Assembly: GCA_030044455.1 (NCBI GenBank)
Contig: JASHVU010000076.1
Coordinates: forward strand, 1-5,021
DNA from: Acidobacteriaceae bacterium
GTDB lineage: Bacteria; Acidobacteriota; Terriglobia; Terriglobales; Acidobacteriaceae
Direction of reading: 5' to 3'
Length of the DNA stretch: 5,021 nucleotides
Notes under the pieces: model-generated
The model's database searches: none
Told to the model about the DNA's origin: nothing
The model's input: the letters and a program-made list of their open reading frames with translations, nothing else
Shown: positions 1-5,021 of the stretch, piece after piece
Layout of the letters: every line of letters begins with the position of its first letter
Position numbering within the stretch: the stretch's first letter is position 1
Position numbers and translations under genes: made by a program

Positions 1-810
1 CGACATTACCCCCGCCATGGCCTCGCCCAGCTTGTACCCGAAGATGGCAATCAGGATGACGAACCAAAGCCGCCGCCGCATGAAGTCGCGAAAGGGTCCG
101 ATCACGGCGGTGGCGAAGGCGTGGCTGATCGTCTGCCACGCTGGCTGCGCAGCGTATGAACTCTCCGCGGGGACCTTCGGTTCGGGACCGAACAGAAACA
201 CTAGCAGGCCCACGCCAACAAGCGCTGCCATCGTGGCATAAGCCGCGAACCAGCCAGCGGAGGCCGCGATGAACAGGGCGCCCGCGCCGGACGCCAGCAT
301 GCCGACCCGGTAGCCTGCGGTAATCATGGCTGCTCCGGGACCCTGCTGATCGCTGGCGAGGCTCTCGACGCGCCAGGCGTCGATCACGATGTCCTGGCTG
401 GCAGACAGGAACGCAACCACCACCGCCAGGATAGCCATGTGCGGCAGGTTGTGCTTTGGGTTGCAAGACCCGAGAGCGAGGATTGCGCCGATGAGAAGAA
501 TCTGGATGGTGATGCCCCATCCGCGCCGCCGGCCTAACGGCAGCGGTGGAGGCACTCGGTCCATGAGCGGCGCCCACACAAACTTGAATGAGTACGCGGT
601 GGCTACCAGGGCGATGGCGCCGAGGGTTGCGCGCCGCACACCCACTGTAGCGAGCCACGCTTGAAGAGTGGAGTACGTCAAAAGCAGCGGCAGGCCACTG
701 GCAAATCCGAGCGCGAGCACCTGAAGCACGCGCGGGTGAGTGTAGGTTGCGACGGCGTGGCGCCAGTCGGTCGGTGCTCGGCTTTCGTTGTTTCGGAGGT
801 TTTCACTCAT
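1..810 (-). CDS. ampG: AmpG-family muropeptide permease (MFS), N-terminal 270 residues, cut by window edge
   Basis: This inner-membrane major facilitator permease is expected to import GlcNAc-anhydroMurNAc peptides released during peptidoglycan turnover, feeding cell-wall recycling. The family is seen directly in the translation. An LGFASGLPLLLTYSTLQAW stretch (about residues 34-52) is followed by KFVWAPLMDR (76-85), LGRRRGW (92-98) and SASQDIVIDAWRVE (136-149), then GYRVGMLASGAGAL (166-179). These follow the order and spacing I know from Escherichia coli AmpG. Hydrophobic segments fit the first six or so helices (about 28-48, 62-80, 100-116, 122-140, 165-183, 187-207), and a seventh begins near 248. 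E. coli AmpG has about 490 residues, so roughly the second half lies outside the window. The start is the ATG at 810-808; an in-frame TAA lies ten residues upstream, and only a TTG intervenes. No good Shine-Dalgarno sequence precedes it. It is divergent from the WGR-like gene. The family call is firm; substrate specificity is inferred. Confidence 0.92.
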   Translation of the reverse strand, partial: MSENLRNNESRAPTDWRHAVATYTHPRVLQVLALGFASGLPLLLTYSTLQAWLATVGVRRATLGAIALVATAYSFKFVWAPLMDRVPPPLPLGRRRGWGITIQILLIGAILALGSCNPKHNLPHMAILAVVVAFLSASQDIVIDAWRVESLASDQQGPGAAMITAGYRVGMLASGAGALFIAASAGWFAAYATMAALVGVGLLVFLFGPEPKVPAESSYAAQPAWQTISHAFATAVIGPFRDFMRRRLWFVILIAIFGYKLGEAMAGVMS

Positions 811-933
811 CTGAATACACAAATGAAAGAGTTAACATAACACGAATGACGTCGCTTGTTCCCGCGCACGGCTCTCGAATTTGCATGTAACGAATTAGCC
901 ATTAGCCGATCATCGACTATGAGGTGCATTGAA
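811..933. promoter_or_regulatory. Divergent intergenic region between ampG and the WGR-like gene
   Basis: These 123 bases separate two divergent starts, so the promoters of ampG (leftward) and of the three-gene run at 934-2861 (rightward) must lie here or overlap the gene starts. The region is more AT-rich than its surroundings. It contains a TTGCAT at 881-886 that resembles a -35 box, but no convincing -10 box at the right distance. It also has a GTTAAC palindrome (831-836) and a tandem 7-base repeat ATTAGCC (894-907). The promoter assignment rests on gene orientation, not on a clear consensus. Confidence 0.45.
921..926 (+). promoter_or_regulatory. Ribosome binding site GAGGTG deciding the start of the WGR-like gene
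   Basis: GAGGTG lies 7 nt upstream of the ATG at 934 and is the best Shine-Dalgarno match near the 5' end of this reading frame. It favours 934 over the in-frame ATG at 919, which would overlap the site, and over the TTG at 856. Confidence 0.65.
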
Positions 934-1473
934 ATGATCAAGCTTTATCGCACCATGGAGAACGTCACCGAGTACTGGGAGTTCTGGGAATCTGGAGCCG
1001 AGGTCATCGTTCATTGGGGAACAATCGGCGATAAGGGCAACACCAAAGAGTTCAACCTGCCTAAAGGCACCCGCGCTGAGCGATTGATCGAAAATGAAAT
1101 GAAAGAGCTGATCTCCGGCGGTTATGCCCCGGTCGACTCAGAGTCGATGGCGCAGGTGGTTATTCAGTATCAGATCAAGGGTATGGGCTCAGCAAAAGAC
1201 CTGAACAAAGCTCAAGAACTCGAAGATCTGATGAATGAATGTTTAGGGTGGACCGGATTAGGGCATTGCGACGGTCACGACATTGGAAGCGGCACTTTGA
1301 AGATCTTTTGCGATGTTGTTGACGGACTGACATCGGAGCAGGTCGTCCTCGACGCTCTCAAACAGGCCGGCCAGCTTAAAGGAGCAACGGCGGCGAGACG
1401 AGAACGTGTTGGGCCAGACGACTATGTGGTCTTCTGGCCCAAGGAATTCACGGGCGACTTTGACCTGATGTGA
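934..1473 (+). CDS. Small WGR-like domain protein of unknown function (179 aa)
   Basis: The first 65 residues look like a WGR domain, the small beta-rich fold found in PARP1-type ADP-ribosyltransferases and in bacterial MolR-like proteins, where it can contact nucleic acid. The evidence is an N-terminal LYRTMEN strand, aromatic residues around EYWEFW (13-18), and HWGTIGDKGNTKEF (27-40), which aligns with the family pattern WGR-(I/V)G-x-x-G-x-x-K. The signature arginine is replaced by Thr30. The second half (about 75-170) is a different region with GLGHCDGHDIGSG (108-120), predicted alternating strands and helices, and an FWPKEF end. I recognise it only as a type seen in uncharacterised bacterial proteins. 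There is no signal peptide or membrane helix, so it is probably cytoplasmic. The start at 934 is supported by GAGGTG 7 nt upstream. The next gene begins 5 nt after the stop, or overlaps it by 4 nt if its GTG is used. Function is unknown. Confidence 0.8.
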   Translation: MIKLYRTMENVTEYWEFWESGAEVIVHWGTIGDKGNTKEFNLPKGTRAERLIENEMKELISGGYAPVDSESMAQVVIQYQIKGMGSAKDLNKAQELEDLMNECLGWTGLGHCDGHDIGSGTLKIFCDVVDGLTSEQVVLDALKQAGQLKGATAARRERVGPDDYVVFWPKEFTGDFDLM

Positions 1474-1478
1474 GTACG

Positions 1479-1946
1479 ATGAAGCTCGGCATCATCTCCG
1501 ACACTCACGGCCTGCTTCGCCCCGAAGTCGCACCCGCGCTCAAGGGCGTCGACCATATCCTTCACCTCGGCGATGTGGGGAAATCCTCCATCCTCGACGA
1601 ACTCGCCAAGATCGCGCCAGTGACTGCGATCCGCGGCAACGTTGACATCGACGGTCCCTGCGCCGAGCTGCCTGAGACTGAAGTCTTTCTGGCCGAGGGC
1701 CACTACATATACATGCTCCACGACCTCAAGGCTCTCCATCTCGATCCAGCCGCTGCGAAATTCGCCGCTGTCCTCTCAGGCCATACCCACGTGCCCAACT
1801 TTCACACGAAGAAAGGCGTGCTCTACTTCAATCCCGGCTCCTGCGGCCCGCGACGGTTCGAACTACCCGTCGCGCTCGGCCTGCTCAAAATCGATAAAGC
1901 TGGCGCGCTTCGCCCCGAGATCGTCACGCTCAACCCCAATTTGTGA
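1479..1946 (+). CDS. YfcE/MJ0936-family metallophosphoesterase (155 aa)
   Basis: This is a cytoplasmic calcineurin-like phosphodiesterase of the short YfcE/MJ0936 type; characterised members hydrolyse phosphodiester bonds with a two-metal centre. All metal-binding motifs are present in order: SDTHG with Asp8 and His10, HLGDVG with Asp32, RGNVD with Asn54, LHD with His81, and SGHTH with His102 and His104, followed by the family's FNPGS (117-121). The length is normal for the family, about 150-185 residues, and nothing suggests inactivation. I chose the ATG at 1479 because it puts the first strand, MKLGIISDTHG, right at the N-terminus as in homologues. A GTG at 1470 would add three residues and overlap the previous stop by 4 nt, and cannot be excluded. 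It sits between the WGR-like gene and the TPR gene in one probable transcript. The physiological substrate cannot be read from sequence. Confidence 0.93.
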   Translation: MKLGIISDTHGLLRPEVAPALKGVDHILHLGDVGKSSILDELAKIAPVTAIRGNVDIDGPCAELPETEVFLAEGHYIYMLHDLKALHLDPAAAKFAAVLSGHTHVPNFHTKKGVLYFNPGSCGPRRFELPVALGLLKIDKAGALRPEIVTLNPNL

Positions 1947-1961
1947 TACCGTTTCGCCATC

Positions 1962-2861
1962 ATGAAAAGCTGGCTGGTTGGGTTGGCTGTAATCTGCGCC
2001 GCGCTCCAATGTACCGGACAGCAGGGGAGCCTCACCGATTGGCAGAAACTGATCAAGAACAACGACGTTGACGCCGCGCGGAAGCTTTGCACCCCTTATG
2101 AGGACTCAAAAGTCGTTGCCGAGCAGGTTGAAGCCGAGAAATGCATGGCCAACGTCGAGCTTTGGGGTGCCGACAGAGTAAAGACTGAGAAGAACGATCA
2201 GGGAACCTTTGATATTTACGACGAATGGGAGCCTGAGTCAGTCGATGCGGCTCTCAAGCACTTGAATCGGGGCCTCGAACTCGCTCCACAGGATCTCTCG
2301 ATTTATCAGGGCCGCTTGCACATCCTCGAGATCTCTCGCCGCTATAAGGAGATGGCCAAAGCTCTCGACGAAAGCTGCACCACTTACCACGGCAAAGAGG
2401 CTCCCGATGTTTGGCTGGTGTACGCCGGAGAACTGAACGACCAGCAGCAGTACCAGGCCGCGCTCGATCTAAGCCTCGTACTCGACAAGCACTATCCCAA
2501 CAACCCAGACATCCTGGGCAATATCGGCGCATTTCTTGACATCATGATGAGGGACTTAGAGGCGATTCCCTATCTGCAACGAGCGATTGCCCTGGCTCCC
2601 AACGACCCCATCAACACCTGGGACCTTGGCCGCGCCTACGACTACGCTGGCCAAATCAAAGATGCCGACACCTGGTACAACAAGGCGCTGCCGCTCATGA
2701 CCGACCCCGATCAGAAAAAGAATTCGCTATGCATCTACGCAGAGTTCGTCGAGAAGAAACTCAATGATCGTCCCCGCGCCTGCGAACTCCAGAAGGCAAA
2801 TTGCAGTCCAGAGAAACAAACGGCGTGCGCAACGCCGAGCGCACCGTCATCAGCAAAGTAA
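1962..2861 (+). CDS. Secreted TPR-repeat protein (299 aa)
   Basis: This is a predicted exported tetratricopeptide-repeat protein, probably a protein-protein interaction scaffold in the periplasm or envelope. The N-terminus has a short Sec-type signal: Lys2, a hydrophobic core WLVGLAVICAALQC (4-17), then a polar stretch TGQQG. Cys17 is preceded by A-L-Q, a poor lipobox, so lipoprotein status is doubtful. TPR-like helical pairs are visible at about 92-125, 150-183, 184-215 and 217-250; the clearest units end in LNRGLELAP, LQRAIALAPNDP and YNKALPLMTDPD. The C-terminal tail (about 278-299) is Ser/Pro/Ala-rich and looks disordered. Cysteines are fairly numerous (12, 17, 43, 61, 139, 257, 274, 281, 289), which could allow disulfides outside the cytoplasm. 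The gene starts 15 nt after the phosphoesterase stop without a clear Shine-Dalgarno sequence, so translational coupling is plausible. Its 3' end faces the malectin gene with a 5-bp gap. The specific role is unknown. Confidence 0.88.
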   Translation: MKSWLVGLAVICAALQCTGQQGSLTDWQKLIKNNDVDAARKLCTPYEDSKVVAEQVEAEKCMANVELWGADRVKTEKNDQGTFDIYDEWEPESVDAALKHLNRGLELAPQDLSIYQGRLHILEISRRYKEMAKALDESCTTYHGKEAPDVWLVYAGELNDQQQYQAALDLSLVLDKHYPNNPDILGNIGAFLDIMMRDLEAIPYLQRAIALAPNDPINTWDLGRAYDYAGQIKDADTWYNKALPLMTDPDQKKNSLCIYAEFVEKKLNDRPRACELQKANCSPEKQTACATPSAPSSAK

Positions 2862-2866
2862 TCGCG

Positions 2867-4438
2867 CTATTCAGGCAGTACTTCGATCCCGCTCACCGTG
2901 GCATAGCCTTCCACCGGTACGAAATCGAGCAACAGCTTGCCTTGGGCATCCGGCTCTAAGCCTTCAAACCGGCGAGTTACCACATCTTTCTCATGGGTTT
3001 CTTTCTTCAGGTCGAAGTTCTCGAGCAAGGCGTGGCCGTTGCAGAACACGTTGAAGAGCCGGGCAGTTGGCGGATTGCCACCCTGTTCCGGATCCGCAAG
3101 CTGATCGGGCTCCGCGTGGCGGACGGCAAAGTACAAGGTCAAGATGTAGCGACCCGGCGACACCGGAATGGCATACGAAAAATTGCCCCACCTTTCGTTA
3201 GCGTACAAATCTGGGTCGTCGGTGCCGCTAGCCGGCGCACTATAGGCCGCCAGGCGGCCTCCCTCAAAATAATCGTCCGGACTCCACCATCGGCTGTCGT
3301 TCGAGTAGTAAGGCGTTTGCCGCGGCAGCACACGCACCGGCAGCATGTGGCCGCGGGCTCCCGGCAAAATCTCGATCGCCTGCAGAATCGCTCCCGCTCC
3401 GTTATCTCCCTCGAATTGCAAATGCAATTGCCCGTCAGGAGCGGGCTCGATACCGGGAAAAACCTTCACGTCGGCGATGCGGCTTCCGCCCGCATCGGCC
3501 ACCAGGTCAAAATCTGACAAAAGCACCCTTCCATTCGCCCGAACCGTCATAATTCGGCTGCCCTCTCCGCCCGTTCCTGTCGATTCGGGATCGTACACAG
3601 TCTCGGCAAAGTGCAGGCGCAGTTCGTAGATGCCCTTCTTCAACGGAATGTCGTAGCGAAAGTTGCCTTGCCTGCTGGTGCGATAAAACGCCTGCTCTTG
3701 CGTGCGCCAAACGTGGGCAGCGGCACTCTTCACCGCGGTGCCGCCCGAAAAGTATGCGTCGCCACTCCAAAGCTTACCGGCATGGTCCACCAGGCTGTGA
3801 CCCCCGCCGGCCAGGATGCGAATCTCAGGGCCGACTGGCAATCCAACCTGCGCCTCCTCAAAAGGAGCCATCGCCTGGTTCGTGCTGTTGGATCGCGCCG
3901 GCTCTTTGACGGTTCGAGTGACCCGCCAACCGTAGAAGAGTACGAGTATGACTACCACGCACGACGCGGCGCCGAAAGTCCACAATGCGACTCTCCAAGT
4001 TGTGCGAATGCGAGACCAAGTTGACGCCGCCGCTAATCCTGCTGCAGGCTCTTCAGTTTTTCCTCCGGGTTCATCGGTATCTGGCGTGGAAATGCGTGAG
4101 AACCGGGGAACATATTGACCCACCGGGATGGTGATTTGCAGCTCGTGGCTCGCACCCTCGCCCGCGTAGTACTCGGCCAGGCGCTTGCGCAAGCGGTTGG
4201 CTTCAACCCGCACGATCGAGTCGGAGTCCTGATCGAAAGAAGCGCTGCGCCCGAAGACTTCGACACCTATCGAGTACTCCTTGATCTGATTCTCTTCTCC
4301 GGCAAATTGTTTATCGCAGAGATAGCTGAGCAGGTGGGCCAGCCGAGGCGCGCGAACGAACTCCTTCGCCGCCAGCACGGCGCGCAGTTCGGCGCGCCTT
4401 TCATCGGTTGCAACCGGACTTAAGCTCTCCACGGTCAT
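2867..4438 (-). CDS. Transmembrane protein with winged-helix-like DNA-binding domain and two malectin-like domains (523 aa)
   Basis: Four parts are visible. Residues 13-115 resemble an OmpR/CadC-type winged helix: a helical region around FVRAPRLAHLLSYLC, then YSIGVEVFG, the candidate recognition helix SDSIVRVEANRLRKRLAEYY (72-91), and a wing-like ITIPVGQYVPRF (102-113), comparable to the IETVRGxGYRF end of OmpR-type domains. A charged, Pro-rich linker (116-140) leads to one membrane helix (about 149-171). Two malectin-like domains follow at about 204-358 and 366-522. They share the motifs SGDAYFSGG/SPDDYFEGG, GNFRYDIP/GNFSYAIP, LRLHFAE/LTLYFAV, and NGRVLLSDFDL/NGHALLENFDL. Malectin-type domains bind sugars in characterised eukaryotic proteins. 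The expected topology is DNA-binding domain inside and malectin domains in the periplasm, that is, a one-component membrane regulator; this is inferred. The start ATG at 4438-4436 has AAGGTG 7 nt upstream. No enzymatic domain is seen, so it could instead be a sugar-binding membrane protein with a regulatory head. It lies alone on this strand between 2867 and 4438. Confidence 0.88.
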   Translation of the reverse strand: MTVESLSPVATDERRAELRAVLAAKEFVRAPRLAHLLSYLCDKQFAGEENQIKEYSIGVEVFGRSASFDQDSDSIVRVEANRLRKRLAEYYAGEGASHELQITIPVGQYVPRFSRISTPDTDEPGGKTEEPAAGLAAASTWSRIRTTWRVALWTFGAASCVVVILVLFYGWRVTRTVKEPARSNSTNQAMAPFEEAQVGLPVGPEIRILAGGGHSLVDHAGKLWSGDAYFSGGTAVKSAAAHVWRTQEQAFYRTSRQGNFRYDIPLKKGIYELRLHFAETVYDPESTGTGGEGSRIMTVRANGRVLLSDFDLVADAGGSRIADVKVFPGIEPAPDGQLHLQFEGDNGAGAILQAIEILPGARGHMLPVRVLPRQTPYYSNDSRWWSPDDYFEGGRLAAYSAPASGTDDPDLYANERWGNFSYAIPVSPGRYILTLYFAVRHAEPDQLADPEQGGNPPTARLFNVFCNGHALLENFDLKKETHEKDVVTRRFEGLEPDAQGKLLLDFVPVEGYATVSGIEVLPE

Positions 4439-4446
4439 CCTGGTTC

Positions 4447-4452
4447 ACCTTC
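4447..4452 (-). promoter_or_regulatory. Ribosome binding site of the malectin-domain gene
   Basis: Read on the minus strand this is AAGGTG, 7 nt upstream of the ATG at 4438-4436. It fixes the start of the malectin protein at a position that leaves the complete winged-helix-like domain intact. Confidence 0.65.
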
Positions 4453-4606
4453 GCATGCCGCTACATCGTCAGAGCGAATTCCATGTTAGCGCCATCGCCT
4501 CGTTTACGGTGGTATTAACGGTGTAGACGTTGAACAGGTAGCGGATGTAACGGTAGGTAACCCCGACACCGCTCATAAATACGTATGTCGGACCACTATC
4601 GATCCC

Positions 4607-4627
4607 TGCCGTAACAGCCACACGGCA
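4607..4627. repeat. Inverted repeat TGCCGT-(9)-ACGGCA
   Basis: A perfect 6-bp inverted repeat with a 9-base spacer could form a short hairpin in RNA of either strand or serve as an operator. No T-run follows it on either strand, so it does not read as an intrinsic terminator. It lies 169-189 bp upstream of the malectin gene start and 178-198 bp upstream of the start at 4805. A role is not demonstrated, and a repeat of this size can occur by chance. Confidence 0.35.
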
Positions 4628-4790
4628 AAGGTCCACGCTACGCCGAGGTTCAGGTAGCCCCTGTCACATCGACAAGGTAGCGGGTATAGCGTTGCTGGCT
4701 GGACGGGACCGGTCTCTACTGGATGGGAATCGGGAGCGGGTTGCACAAGACCGAATCAGCAGGAAGGCCTCGGCAAGACGCTCCAATATG

Positions 4791-4798
4791 AAAGGAGG
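4791..4798 (+). promoter_or_regulatory. Strong ribosome binding site AAAGGAGG
   Basis: AAAGGAGG is nearly the full anti-Shine-Dalgarno complement and lies 6 nt upstream of the ATG at 4805. It is the strongest ribosome binding site in the window and supports the partial gene at the right edge as real and well translated. Confidence 0.85.
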
Positions 4799-4804
4799 TT
4801 CCCC

Positions 4805-5021
4805 ATGACCAGATTCTCACTTTTGATGGCAATTATGAGCTTGGCCGTATCTGCCGCGCCGCTGGCAGGCGCCGAGCTCCGGCCCGATTTGGGCAACATA
4901 GAGACCACGATGCAGGCGGCCAGGGCCGCGGAACTGAAGGGCGACCTGGCGCGCGCTCGCGATGAATTGCAGATGGCGGTGGCGGACTACCAGACAGCGA
5001 TCCGCCTGGATTCGCAGAATT
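4805..5021 (+). CDS. Secreted, probably TPR-containing protein, N-terminal 72 residues, cut by window edge
   Basis: The visible N-terminus is a clear Sec signal peptide: Arg3, a hydrophobic core FSLLMAIMSLAVSAAPLA (4-21), and a likely signal peptidase I site after Ala-Gly-Ala (21-23), giving a mature protein beginning near ELRPDLG. The following residues are amphipathic and helical. The segment GDLARARDELQMAV (46-59) and then YQTAIRLDSQN (62-72) has the spacing and the A-I-x-L-x-P-like ending of a tetratricopeptide repeat, with Ser in place of the usual Pro at 70. It is therefore probably an exported TPR protein, like the one at 1962-2861, though the two N-termini are not obviously alike. A strong ribosome binding site 6 nt upstream fixes the start. 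The open frame continues past the right edge, so the full length and any C-terminal domain are unseen. Confidence 0.8.
   Translation, partial: MTRFSLLMAIMSLAVSAAPLAGAELRPDLGNIETTMQAARAAELKGDLARARDELQMAVADYQTAIRLDSQN

Larger units (their letters stand above)
4439..4804. other. 366-bp intergenic region without a confident gene
   Basis: This stretch lies between two divergent starts, the malectin gene to the left and the TPR-like gene to the right, and must carry both promoters. I found no strong sigma-70 consensus. The best rightward guess is TTGCTG (4692-4697), 17 nt, then TCTACT (4715-4720), which is weak. The region contains two 6-bp inverted repeats (4563-4591 and 4607-4627), an 8-bp palindrome ATACGTAT (4579-4586), and AGGTAGC three times (4536-4542, 4652-4658, 4675-4681). 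A 64-codon minus-strand open frame (4663-4469) has only GTG starts early in the frame and no good ribosome binding site, so it is not called as a gene. No tRNA, transposase or terminator with a T-run is apparent. Confidence 0.5.

Noticed and set aside
389..664. A 91-codon plus-strand open frame antisense to ampG.
   Set aside because: The opposite strand carries unambiguous AmpG motifs throughout this interval, and the plus-strand translation is an Arg- and Ala-rich shadow.
856..933. Extending the WGR-like protein to a TTG at 856 or an ATG at 919.
   Set aside because: The added residues do not look like part of the domain, and the GAGGTG site at 921-926 is correctly spaced only for the ATG at 934.
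1422..1739. A 105-codon minus-strand open frame across the WGR-like and phosphoesterase genes.
   Set aside because: It spans the end of one real gene and the catalytic core of the next; the phosphoesterase motifs on the plus strand explain the sequence.
2993..3517. A 174-codon plus-strand open frame inside the malectin gene.
   Set aside because: It lies entirely antisense to a gene with clear domain motifs, its translation has no recognisable domain and is rich in Arg and Val from GC-rich antisense codons, and it has no convincing ribosome binding site.
3611..4024. A 137-codon plus-strand open frame antisense to the malectin gene.
   Set aside because: It covers the region encoding the membrane helix and first malectin domain on the opposite strand, and its translation looks like random antisense sequence.
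4692..4720. A sigma-70 promoter (TTGCTG, 17 nt, TCTACT) for the gene starting at 4805.
   Set aside because: The spacing is right but the -10 element is a poor match and GC-rich sequence yields such hits by chance, so it is mentioned only as a weak guess within the intergenic entry.
1..5021. CRISPR arrays, tRNA or rRNA genes, insertion sequences and phage attachment sites.
   Set aside because: No regularly spaced repeats, cloverleaf-like segments, transposase motifs or paired terminal inverted repeats were seen in the window.

Overview
The window looks like a chromosomal segment from a member of the Acidobacteria (Acidobacteriota). I infer this from the moderately GC-rich composition and mainly from the large minus-strand gene. 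Its N-terminal winged-helix-like domain, fused through a membrane helix to sensor-like domains, is a family I associate with acidobacterial genomes. No database search was run, so the taxonomy is an inference.

Layout. Positions 1-810 (minus) hold the first 270 codons of an AmpG-type muropeptide permease that runs off the left edge. A divergent intergenic region of about 123 bp follows. Positions 934-2861 (plus) hold a compact three-gene run: a small WGR-like protein, a YfcE/MJ0936-type metallophosphoesterase, and a secreted TPR protein. Their junctions are only 5 and 15 nt, which suggests one transcript. The TPR gene converges on the minus-strand gene at 2867-4438 with a 5-bp gap. That gene encodes a predicted membrane-anchored protein with an N-terminal winged-helix-like DNA-binding domain, one transmembrane helix and two tandem malectin-like domains. 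The 366 bp at 4439-4804 contain no confident gene. They do contain short hairpins and a diverged repeat that may be coding remnant. A last gene starts at 4805 behind a near-perfect Shine-Dalgarno sequence; it encodes a secreted, probably TPR-containing protein and is cut by the right edge.

How the genes relate. AmpG and the malectin protein both suggest dealing with cell-wall or extracellular sugars, but they lie about 2 kb apart, share no operon, and no functional link can be shown. The most notable item is the winged helix-TM-malectin-malectin protein, which reads like a CadC/ToxR-style one-component regulator whose periplasmic part could bind a carbohydrate. The rest of the window is ordinary housekeeping or accessory content.
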